Assembly: GCA_902788605.1 (NCBI GenBank)
Contig: CADAKX010000024.1
Span: 1-38,114, forward strand
DNA: 38,114 bases
Source: an uncultured Prevotellaceae bacterium
GTDB taxonomy: Bacteria; Bacteroidota; Bacteroidia; Bacteroidales; Bacteroidaceae
Reading direction: 5' to 3'
The position numbers and the translations under genes are program-made. How positions within the stretch are numbered: position 1 is the stretch's first letter; the number at the start of each line of letters is the position of its first letter. Below are positions 1 through 7,041 of the stretch, piece by piece. Below the pieces are notes generated by a model. The model ran no database searches, was not told where the DNA came from, and saw only the letters and a program-made list of their open reading frames with translations.

Positions 1-22
1 GCTATATAATCACATTTCTTTC

Positions 23-55
23 AAAAAAAGAAGGCTCGCTTCACAGCGAACCTTC
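23..55 (-). terminator. Rho-independent terminator reading leftwards
   Basis: On the minus strand an 11-base stem (30-40 with 45-55, one C-A mismatch, loop TCAC) is followed by seven T residues (23-29 on the plus strand are A). It would end transcripts coming from the lruC-type gene at 219-2180 or from the promoter box at 112-119. Confidence 0.6.
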
Positions 56-106
56 CCCTAAAAAATTAATCAACCATAAACCTTAACCATTAAAAATCAT
101 TTTTCT
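24..106 (-). ncRNA. Candidate short transcript or leader RNA
   Basis: A -7-type box (TACCTTTG, 112-119, minus strand) and a hairpin-plus-T terminator (23-55, minus strand) bracket about 80 bases with no reading frame longer than six codons. The arrangement fits a small RNA or an attenuated leader of a gene left of the window. There is no sequence family I recognise. The RNA ends are inferred from the box and terminator only. Confidence 0.25.
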
Positions 107-111
107 TGTTG

Positions 112-119
112 CAAAGGTA
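112..119 (-). promoter_or_regulatory. Bacteroidetes -7 box reading leftwards
   Basis: The minus strand reads TACCTTTG followed by C, an exact match to TAnnTTTG. No good -33 TTTG lies at the usual distance. It faces away from the gene at 219-2180 and towards the left edge. Confidence 0.4.
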
Positions 120-218
120 CAACAATTATCTGAAAATCATGTTCAAAATTTGTTATATTTGGTTCAAAAAACATTAAATAATAGATTTTTGACCATTTTG
201 AACGGATTTTTAACCAAG

Positions 219-2180
219 TTATTTCCACCAGAAGTCATCTACGAAGGCACCTTGTACGTAGTCGGTGAATCGCAGGTATTCGTTGGCAATGTTCTTTCTC
301 TCGGGAACGGGGATGAAGGTGTCGTCGACCAGGATCTTGCAGGCTGCCTCGCCTGTGGTGGCCTTGAGCTCCATCCATGTGCCGTACTTATAGACCTCGA
401 TCTTGATGTTCCTGATCTGCTCGGGCGTGGCATACTCGCCAGCGATGTCGAAGTCGACGGGTTCGACGGTGGGACCAGCACCGGTGTTGTACATCTTGAA
501 CTCGCCCTTGTCGTTGGGAGTGGTCTCGCCAAACAGGCCGTGAACCTCGATGCCCATGACTTTCAACGGGAGTACGCCGCCGGCACAGATCAGTCTGAGG
601 GTGGTGATGCCGCCTTCGGCCTTCACGATATCGAAGACCACATCGTTGAAGTCGAAGTCGCCTGCTTCAGAGGCTGACAGGTCTTCAGCAATGACGCGAT
701 AGAGCGGGGTTGAGGTGGCGCCAATGAAGCCTGGGTTGCATGGCGTCTGAGAGATGGTGATGTTGGGCTTGCCTGAATTGAAGCCTGCAGCAAAGATGTT
801 GTCGGCAATGCTGAAGCCGTTCTTCTCGTAGATAATGGGATTGCCACCACCATCGTCGCCTTGGGCGAAATGGGTCTCGGCAGAGACGTAGAGGTTGCCA
901 CTATAGGTCACAGCACCATGACTGCTGATGCTCTCGAGATAGGGGTCGCGGACAATGTTCTTGGCCTGGAACACGGCATACGCGCCTGTGGTGGGGCCAA
1001 AGATGCCAAATCCGGTCTCGTCGCCACGGCTTGACTCGAGGATGGCTGTCTCTTCGACTACGAAGACGGCCTCGGAACCCATCGTGATGACAAACGGACC
1101 TGCGATGGCACCAGAAAGGGTGCGGCCTCCGTCGAAATACTTGGTGAGTACGCCAGCGCCGCCATCAATCTTGAAGGCACCCTGTTCTGACGAGATGTTC
1201 ATGGCAAAATCGTTTTGCACCTCGAGGAAACAGTTGTTGATGACGTTCTCGCTTCCGCCGATATAGGCGTAGTTATAGGTGGTCCAATGGCCATTGTTGA
1301 CCCAGCCTGAGTTGTTGGAGTTGATCTCGGTGGTGCCAGTGACGGTCCACTCGGCATTGTTTTGCACAGCGCCTGCATTGACCACCACTGCAGAAGAGGT
1401 GATGGTGCCGTCGTTGACCACGCGGCTGGCGTTGCTCTCGGCATTGATGCTGCCTGCCTCCACCGTGCCTACATTATAGAGGAAGCTGGAGGTGTTGACC
1501 TCGAAGGTACCAGCCTTGAACGTACCGTGGTTGTAGATCTTCGTATTGCTGTTGGCCTTGAGGAAACTGGTGGTCTCGAAGGTGGCGCCCTCAGCGATGT
1601 AGATGGCGTCCACATTGAAGAGGAAGGCACTGGCCTCGCCAATCTTCAGACTTGCGCCCTCGAGCACGTAGATCTCTGAACGATAGTCTGGGGCAAACTT
1701 GGGAGATGTGGTATCGGTGTCGCCATCAGACAGGTCGACATTGCCAGTGACATAGATCTTGCTGGCGCCAGACCATGTGGAAACGGACTGAGTCTGGGCA
1801 TCAATATAATAGGAACCGGGGCCTGCTCCCCATGTGGGCAGTTTGTTGACACCTGCTGGCACAGCGTCGAGGAAGTTGCTGTCGTCACAGTCGGTGGGGA
1901 AGGAAATGGTGGGCTGCAGGCTGCCTCTGCACGAAGCATAGGTGCTGACACCACGGGTAAGGTTACGCGCATTGGCGGGATGGCTGCTGAAGCCCCAGTC
2001 GACGGTGGGGGCTACCTGTCCAAACGCCTTTACGAAAGCTGCGGCATACTGTTGGTTGGCAGCCTGTTCTGCTGCCTCCTGATTGTTACTGAAATCATCA
2101 TGGCTACATGACAAAAGCGCCATTGTACTTAACATGGTAGTTACAATCACTAGAATTCCAAAATATCTTTTATTCTTCAT
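219..2180 (-). CDS. LruC-domain surface lipoprotein
   Basis: A 653-residue predicted exported lipoprotein. The start is placed at 2180 because the protein then begins MKNKRYFG and runs straight into a lipoprotein signal ending LLSC; a longer frame back to 2243 would cross the promoter box at 2233-2240. The residues after the lipobox Cys (SHDD) are acidic, as in the export signal that places Bacteroidetes lipoproteins on the outer surface. The middle (about residues 130-400) is rich in Asn, Gly, Thr and Ser with repeated short turns such as NHGTF, NVGTV and NDGTI, which suggests a beta-helix. The C-terminal third carries the LruC/DUF4842 signature DFDFNDVVF near residue 508, an Asp-rich motif resembling a calcium site. 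The role is unknown; adhesion or surface binding is a guess. It is transcribed alone, away from the dehydrogenase at 2341. Confidence 0.8.
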   Translation of the reverse strand: MKNKRYFGILVIVTTMLSTMALLSCSHDDFSNNQEAAEQAANQQYAAAFVKAFGQVAPTVDWGFSSHPANARNLTRGVSTYASCRGSLQPTISFPTDCDDSNFLDAVPAGVNKLPTWGAGPGSYYIDAQTQSVSTWSGASKIYVTGNVDLSDGDTDTTSPKFAPDYRSEIYVLEGASLKIGEASAFLFNVDAIYIAEGATFETTSFLKANSNTKIYNHGTFKAGTFEVNTSSFLYNVGTVEAGSINAESNASRVVNDGTITSSAVVVNAGAVQNNAEWTVTGTTEINSNNSGWVNNGHWTTYNYAYIGGSENVINNCFLEVQNDFAMNISSEQGAFKIDGGAGVLTKYFDGGRTLSGAIAGPFVITMGSEAVFVVEETAILESSRGDETGFGIFGPTTGAYAVFQAKNIVRDPYLESISSHGAVTYSGNLYVSAETHFAQGDDGGGNPIIYEKNGFSIADNIFAAGFNSGKPNITISQTPCNPGFIGATSTPLYRVIAEDLSASEAGDFDFNDVVFDIVKAEGGITTLRLICAGGVLPLKVMGIEVHGLFGETTPNDKGEFKMYNTGAGPTVEPVDFDIAGEYATPEQIRNIKIEVYKYGTWMELKATTGEAACKILVDDTFIPVPERKNIANEYLRFTDYVQGAFVDDFWWK

Positions 2181-2232
2181 AATTGTAAAGGTTAAATTAG
2201 TAATTGTATTAATTATTAAGATATATTTGGCG

Positions 2233-2240
2233 CAAATATA
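2233..2240 (-). promoter_or_regulatory. -7 box of the LruC lipoprotein gene
   Basis: The minus strand reads TATATTTG followed by C, matching TAnnTTTG. It lies 52 bases before the ATG at 2180 and rules out the longer in-frame start at 2243. Confidence 0.5.
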
Positions 2241-2340
2241 CAAAAAATAACGATAGCCCGTATGGAGAAACGGGTTAAAAAAGGTTAACTATCGAACAAT
2301 TTTCAAAGTACGGAAGAGTTTGACACGCTGTGTGCGCAAG

Positions 2341-3291
2341 TCAAATAGTCACGACGTTCTGGGGCTTGCCATCCAGGAACGCACGCACATTGTCGGTTGC
2401 TACCTGGATCAGGCGGATGCGGGCTTCCCTTGAGGCCCAGGCGATGTGGGGCGTGATGAAAGCGTTGGGTTGTTTAAGTAAAGGATTTTCTGTGCTTGGT
2501 GGCTCCTCTGTGAGCACGTCGGCACAGAAGGCGGAGAGGCGGCCTTCGCTCAATGCAAGTGCTACTGCCTGGTCGTCCACCAAGGGACCGCGTCCTGTGT
2601 TGATGAGGATGGCTGTGGACTTCATCTGTCGCAGAGTGTCAGAATTTATCAGATGGTGTGTGCGCTCCGTCAGGGGGCAATGCAGGGATAGAATGTCGGA
2701 GGTTGCCAGTAGCTCTTCCCATGATACTTTCTCGATGCCTGCAGGCAGGGTGGGCTTGCTACTCATGGCTTTCACCTTCATGCCGAAGGCGAGGGCTATC
2801 TGTGCCACGCGCTGTCCGATATTTCCCAGGCCCACAATGCCGAACGTCTTGCCAGCGAGTTCTGTATGGGGGAAATCCCAATAACAGAAGTCGGGGTTGC
2901 GGCTCCATCGGCCTTCGCGATTGGCGATGGCATAGTGCTCTGTGCGGTTGGTGACGGTGAGAAGGTGGGCAAACACCATCTGCGCCACGCTCTCAGTGCT
3001 ATAGGCTGGCACGTTGGTCACGGTGATGCCTCGTTGGCTGGCAGCCTGGATATCTACGACGTTGTAGCCTGTTGCCAGTACGCCGATATATCTGAGTTTT
3101 GGCAACTGGTCCATCACCTCTCTGCTGATCACCACTTTGTTGGTCAGCACGATGTCAGCATCGGCAGCTCTTGTCACCGTCTCGTGGGGTAGGGTGCGGT
3201 CGTACACCGTCAACGTTCCCAACTCTTCCAACGCCTGCCACGATAAGTCGCCAGGCTGGGCTGTAAAGCCGTCGAGTATCACTATCTTCAT
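2341..3291 (-). CDS. D-2-hydroxyacid dehydrogenase, glycerate dehydrogenase type
   Basis: A 316-residue NAD-dependent dehydrogenase of the D-isomer 2-hydroxyacid family, which reduces 2-keto acids such as hydroxypyruvate to the D-hydroxy acid in the cytoplasm. Visible marks are the Rossmann motif GLGNIGQRVA near residue 150, the catalytic Arg in INTGRGPLVDD, the acidic partner in the EEPPSTENPL stretch and the catalytic His in TPHIAWASREAR near the C-terminus. The length is normal for the family. The start at 3291 gives MKIVILDG, the usual N-terminus; the longer frame to 3348 overlaps the promoter box at 3336-3343. It appears monocistronic. Substrate specificity within the family cannot be read from motifs, so glycerate dehydrogenase (hprA-like) is the best guess only. 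Confidence 0.88.
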   Translation of the reverse strand: MKIVILDGFTAQPGDLSWQALEELGTLTVYDRTLPHETVTRAADADIVLTNKVVISREVMDQLPKLRYIGVLATGYNVVDIQAASQRGITVTNVPAYSTESVAQMVFAHLLTVTNRTEHYAIANREGRWSRNPDFCYWDFPHTELAGKTFGIVGLGNIGQRVAQIALAFGMKVKAMSSKPTLPAGIEKVSWEELLATSDILSLHCPLTERTHHLINSDTLRQMKSTAILINTGRGPLVDDQAVALALSEGRLSAFCADVLTEEPPSTENPLLKQPNAFITPHIAWASREARIRLIQVATDNVRAFLDGKPQNVVTI

Positions 3292-3335
3292 AATCTTTGT
3301 GTTGTGTTGTTTTCTACTCTTCAAAATTTTGTTTG

Positions 3336-3343
3336 CAAAATTA
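3336..3343 (-). promoter_or_regulatory. -7 box of the dehydrogenase gene
   Basis: The minus strand reads TAATTTTG then C, matching TAnnTTTG. It lies 44 bases before the ATG at 3291. Confidence 0.5.
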
Positions 3344-3398
3344 ATCAATTATTTCGAAATATTCATAAGAACTGCTTGATTTTCTGATGTTTTTTTTG

Positions 3399-3406
3399 TA
3401 CCTTTG
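3399..3406 (+). promoter_or_regulatory. -7 box of the esterase/kinase unit
   Basis: TACCTTTG then C, an exact TAnnTTTG match, 20 bases before the ATG at 3427. It is the likely promoter for the split esterase gene and the histidine kinase that overlaps it. Confidence 0.55.
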
Positions 3407-3426
3407 CGCCCTGAAAAGCAAACTTT

Positions 3427-4206
3427 ATGAAAAAACTTCTATCTACGATAGCTTTGGCAGGACTGACACTCGGCATGAGTGCACAGGGATTTGACAACCT
3501 GCCAGACCCTATAGAGGACGTCAATAAGGTGGTGGACAACACCCCTGACTCCATAGCCAAGGCGCTGATGTCGCGCCCTGCACCAGGCAGCACTCGCAAG
3601 GGAGAGCAGCCTGTTTTGTTCCTTGTTGGTAACTCTACCATGCGCAACGGTACGCTGGGTAATGGTAACAATGGTCAATGGGGATGGGGATACTATTTCC
3701 CCAAGTATTTTGACGCAAAGAAGATTGCGGTGGAGAACCAGGCCCTGGGTGGCATGAGCACCCGTACGTTCTATACGGACCTATGGCCTGCTATCCGTCA
3801 GGCGCTGAAACCAGGCGACTGGGTCATTGTGTCGATAGGTCATAACGACAATGGCGAGTTCTTCGACCAGAAGCGTGCTCGTGCCGTGATTCCTGGCGTG
3901 GACCCAGATACATGTTATGTAGGTTTTAACCAGCGCACACAGAAGCAAGACACCGTCTATTCGTATGGCACCTACCTGCGCAAGTATATCAGCGAGATTC
4001 GTGCGAAGGGGGCTAACCCCATTCTGATGTCGCTGACGCCCCGCAATGCCTTCGACGAGAAGACGGGCAAGATTGTGCGCAAGCCCCAGACGGAGTGGGC
4101 GGCCTATATCGCTGCCGTGGAGGGCGTGCCCTTCATCGACCTCAACGAGATTAGTGGCAGGAAGCTCGACTCGTTCAGTCGCTGCTGCTATGGGTATCTT
4201 CAATAG
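3427..4206 (+). CDS. SGNH (rhamnogalacturonan acetylesterase-like) N-terminal fragment, truncated
   Basis: A 259-residue fragment with a Sec signal (MKKLLSTIALAGLTLGMSAQ) and one SGNH hydrolase domain of the CE12/rhamnogalacturonan acetylesterase type, which removes acetyl groups from pectin. Seen: the nucleophile block VGNSTMRNG (Asn where Asp is commonest), the Gly block LGGMSTRTF and block III GHND. The domain stops after FIDLNEISGRKLDS: the last block, with the catalytic Asp and His, is absent, and the frame closes at a TAG. The sequence just downstream in the other frame matches the end of such a domain. The gene was therefore probably one tandem-domain protein spanning 3427-5041, damaged by an out-of-frame deletion near 4176-4185. 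As it stands, this domain should be inactive. Confidence 0.75.
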   Translation: MKKLLSTIALAGLTLGMSAQGFDNLPDPIEDVNKVVDNTPDSIAKALMSRPAPGSTRKGEQPVLFLVGNSTMRNGTLGNGNNGQWGWGYYFPKYFDAKKIAVENQALGGMSTRTFYTDLWPAIRQALKPGDWVIVSIGHNDNGEFFDQKRARAVIPGVDPDTCYVGFNQRTQKQDTVYSYGTYLRKYISEIRAKGANPILMSLTPRNAFDEKTGKIVRKPQTEWAAYIAAVEGVPFIDLNEISGRKLDSFSRCCYGYLQ

Positions 4207-5041
4207 CCATGACTCAAAGTTAAAAGAGCTGAAGGCGATGATGAAGGTAGAGATCCCTTGGAAGTATATCACCACGGACAACAAGCCCAGAGTATTCTTT
4301 ACTGGCGACTCGACGGTGAAGAACGCCGACAAGGAAGAGGACGGCATGTGGGGCTGGGCTTCGCAAGCAGCTACCGTCTTTGACACCACCAAGGTGACGC
4401 TTATCAATGCTGCCCGTGCTGGACGCTCAACTCGCACCTTCATCAAAGAGGGCTTGTGGGAGAAGGTCTATAACTCGCTGCAGCCTGGCGACTTCGTGAC
4501 GATCCAGTTTGGCCACAACGATATCTGTCCGATTACGGATGCAAAGGCACGTGGCGTCATCCCTGGCGCCAAGGACACGCTGCACGTCTATCGTCTGGAC
4601 AACGGCACCTACGAGGTGGTCTATAGCTTCGGCTGGTATCTGAAGAAGATGATTGACGACGTGCGTGAGAAGGGTGCTACGCCCATCCTCGTGAGTCTGA
4701 CACCACGCAACGAATGGCCTGGTGGCAAGATTGAGCGTCGCGATGGCTCGTATGGCAAATGGTACCGCGAGGTGGTGAAGGAGACGGGTGTCGAGTTCAT
4801 CGATATGCACAATATCAGTGCCGACTTCCTCGACAAGAAGTTTGCCAAGAAGCGCCTCTCTGACGACAAGGAGAAGGCCAAGGCCGAGGTGGCACAGATT
4901 AAAGAAAAGGCAGGTCTGTATTTCAAGAAAGACCACACCCACGCCTCGAAGTTGGGTGCCCAGATGAACGCCCAGTCGTTTGCCAAGGGCCTGAGAGCCA
5001 ATGGCAGTGAGCTGGCCAAGTATCTCAAGAAAAAGAAATGA
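4190..5041 (+). CDS. SGNH (rhamnogalacturonan acetylesterase-like) C-terminal fragment
   Basis: The second half of the split esterase, 283 residues if started at the ATG at 4190, which overlaps the first fragment by 17 bases in another frame. It holds a complete SGNH domain: nucleophile block FTGDSTVKN, Gly block AARAGRSTRTF, GHND, and the catalytic pair in DHTHASKLGA near the end. CE12-type esterases deacetylate rhamnogalacturonan or related polysaccharides outside the cytoplasm. This fragment has no signal peptide of its own, so if it is made separately it would stay in the cytoplasm. No clear ribosome site precedes 4190, and a start at 4238 (MMKVEIPW) is also possible. Its stop overlaps the kinase start (ATGA). 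Best read as the 3' part of a pseudogene, or as a coupled second product. Confidence 0.65.
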   Translation: MGIFNSHDSKLKELKAMMKVEIPWKYITTDNKPRVFFTGDSTVKNADKEEDGMWGWASQAATVFDTTKVTLINAARAGRSTRTFIKEGLWEKVYNSLQPGDFVTIQFGHNDICPITDAKARGVIPGAKDTLHVYRLDNGTYEVVYSFGWYLKKMIDDVREKGATPILVSLTPRNEWPGGKIERRDGSYGKWYREVVKETGVEFIDMHNISADFLDKKFAKKRLSDDKEKAKAEVAQIKEKAGLYFKKDHTHASKLGAQMNAQSFAKGLRANGSELAKYLKKKK

Positions 5042-7035
5042 AGACGACGATAAAAAAGACCATGATGAAAATGAACCAGTCGGCCTGTCGATTATGCATG
5101 CTGATGAGCGCGCTGCTTTTGGCAGTGTCGCTTTTTGCGTATAGTAGTGAGGACGACAGATTCTCTGAATATAAGAAGCCGATGGTGGACAGTACGCTGG
5201 AGAAGGATGCCGATGCGCGTATTGACCGTATGCTCGAGTTCTTCGATGCGGCTGTCTATGACTCCATCTTCCCCTTGGCCAACGAGATGATGACTCTCTG
5301 CGAGCGGCACGGCATGCTGACCAGGAAGATGCAGGCGTGGCACATGCTCATTGGCGCCTATCACTATACAGGACAGTATAACCAGGCCCTGCACGAGACC
5401 AAGATGATGTATGAAGAGGCGCGCAAGCGTGGCTCGGAATACGGCGAGTCGATGGCTTATTTCAACATGGGTAACGTCTATTTCAGCATGAGCCACTATG
5501 AGGAGTCGGCCGATGCCTACGAGAAGTGCATCCCCCTGATGTTTCGCGTCAACCAGCCGACGCTGTTGGAGATCTACCCCTACTACTGCGATGCCCTGGA
5601 AGCCCTGAAGCGCTATGACGACCTGGACAAGACCATCTATCAGTGGTACCAGGTGTTGAACAGATATGTCAACGACGTGTCGCAAGAGGAGCGAAAGGAG
5701 TTCTTGGCCAACTATTTCATTGCCTGTGTGCAGGGGTCGCTGGGCAAGGGAAAACTGGATGATGCCGACAGATTGCTGGACGACGTGGAGAGACGTCTTG
5801 AAAGCAAGGATAGTTATGAATATGCGTATATGCTGTACTATCGCGCCAAGCTCCGCATGCTGCAGGGACGCTATGAGGAGGCACTCGCCTGGAATGCCAA
5901 GCGCCTGAAGATGTTTGGCATCATCGACGACAAGACCATGCTGGTGCCTGTTCACAAGCAGAGGGCCGACATCCTGATGCAGGCAGGACGCTTCAAGGAG
6001 GCTGCTAAGATGTATGCCCGCACCTATGAGTTGAGCGACTCGCTGAACCGTGCCAACACGCGCACACAGCTCAACGAGCTCCGCACGATGTTCAAAGTCG
6101 ACGAGTTGGAGACGGTGAATGCGGAGCATGAGACACGCCTGGAACAGATGGAGCTCCACTCTTCGCTGCAGCGTAGCCGTTTCATGACCATCATCTCAAC
6201 GGTGGCTGTGGTCTGCCTGCTTGCTATCGTACTCATCATCTGGTATTCGGCTCGTAAACTGAGATTCAAGAACAGAGAGCTGGCCCTGCGCAACAAGGAC
6301 CTGCGCATTGCAAGCGAGAAGGCGGAGGCCTCGCTGAAGATGAAGACCGACTTCATCCACCAGATATCCCACGAGATTCGTACGCCGCTGAATGTGTTGT
6401 CAGGCTTCTCGCAGATCCTGACCACGAGTGGGGCTACGCTCGATGAGGAAACACGCGAGAGTATCAACCACCGCATTGTGGAGAGTACAGACCGCATCAC
6501 AGGTCTGGTGAACAAGATGCTGGAACTGAGTGAGGCCAGCAGCGAGAAGATTATCGAGCGTACTGACGAGGTGTCGCCTGGGCGCATTGCCGAGGAGGCC
6601 ATCATGCTGACTTCGGTCAACAAACACCCGTTTATCACCTTCGACTATGCTTCCGATCCTGCCGTCCACATGTTGACGCTGAAGACGAACATCAAGCAGG
6701 CCACACGCGTCATCCAGTTCCTGCTGGGCAACGCCGTGAAGTTCATGCATCCGCAGGGCGAGGACCTGACGCAGGGCAACATCCGCTTCCTGGTGAAGCT
6801 CTCGCCAGAGAAGCAGTTCGTACAGTTTATCGTCGAGGATACGGGCGTGGGTGTGCCTGTCGAGGAGGCTGAGCATATCTTTGAGGAGTTTGTACAACTT
6901 GACGAATATTACGAGGGCACGGGTGTAGGCCTTACCGTGGCTCGCAGCATCGCGCGTCGTCTGGGTGGCGATGTGGTGCTCGACACAACCTATACGGATG
7001 GCGCACGTTTTGTGTTTACCCTGCCTAATGACTAA
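5038..7035 (+). CDS. TPR sensor histidine kinase
   Basis: A 665-residue membrane sensor kinase. Order of parts: N-terminal signal or anchor (about 18-36); an exported helical TPR region (about 45-340, for example MAYFNMGNVYFSMSHYEES); a short coiled coil; one membrane segment (about 383-404); then HisKA with phospho-acceptor His445 in HQISHEIRTPLN, and a HATPase domain with N box Asn565 (GNAVKFM), G1 Asp601 (DTGVGVP) and G2 (GTGVGLTVA). It phosphorylates itself on His and should pass the phosphate to a response regulator, but none is encoded nearby and there is no fused receiver, so it is an orphan. It overlaps the esterase fragment by four bases (ATGA), which implies co-transcription. dnaG follows after 6 bases. 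The signal sensed is unknown. Confidence 0.88.
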   Translation: MKTTIKKTMMKMNQSACRLCMLMSALLLAVSLFAYSSEDDRFSEYKKPMVDSTLEKDADARIDRMLEFFDAAVYDSIFPLANEMMTLCERHGMLTRKMQAWHMLIGAYHYTGQYNQALHETKMMYEEARKRGSEYGESMAYFNMGNVYFSMSHYEESADAYEKCIPLMFRVNQPTLLEIYPYYCDALEALKRYDDLDKTIYQWYQVLNRYVNDVSQEERKEFLANYFIACVQGSLGKGKLDDADRLLDDVERRLESKDSYEYAYMLYYRAKLRMLQGRYEEALAWNAKRLKMFGIIDDKTMLVPVHKQRADILMQAGRFKEAAKMYARTYELSDSLNRANTRTQLNELRTMFKVDELETVNAEHETRLEQMELHSSLQRSRFMTIISTVAVVCLLAIVLIIWYSARKLRFKNRELALRNKDLRIASEKAEASLKMKTDFIHQISHEIRTPLNVLSGFSQILTTSGATLDEETRESINHRIVESTDRITGLVNKMLELSEASSEKIIERTDEVSPGRIAEEAIMLTSVNKHPFITFDYASDPAVHMLTLKTNIKQATRVIQFLLGNAVKFMHPQGEDLTQGNIRFLVKLSPEKQFVQFIVEDTGVGVPVEEAEHIFEEFVQLDEYYEGTGVGLTVARSIARRLGGDVVLDTTYTDGARFVFTLPND

Positions 7036-7041
7036 ACAGAG

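Noticed and set aside
5092-6159. 355-residue minus-strand frame over the TPR region of the kinase
   Set aside because: It is a shadow of the TPR coding sequence without a promoter box or signal.
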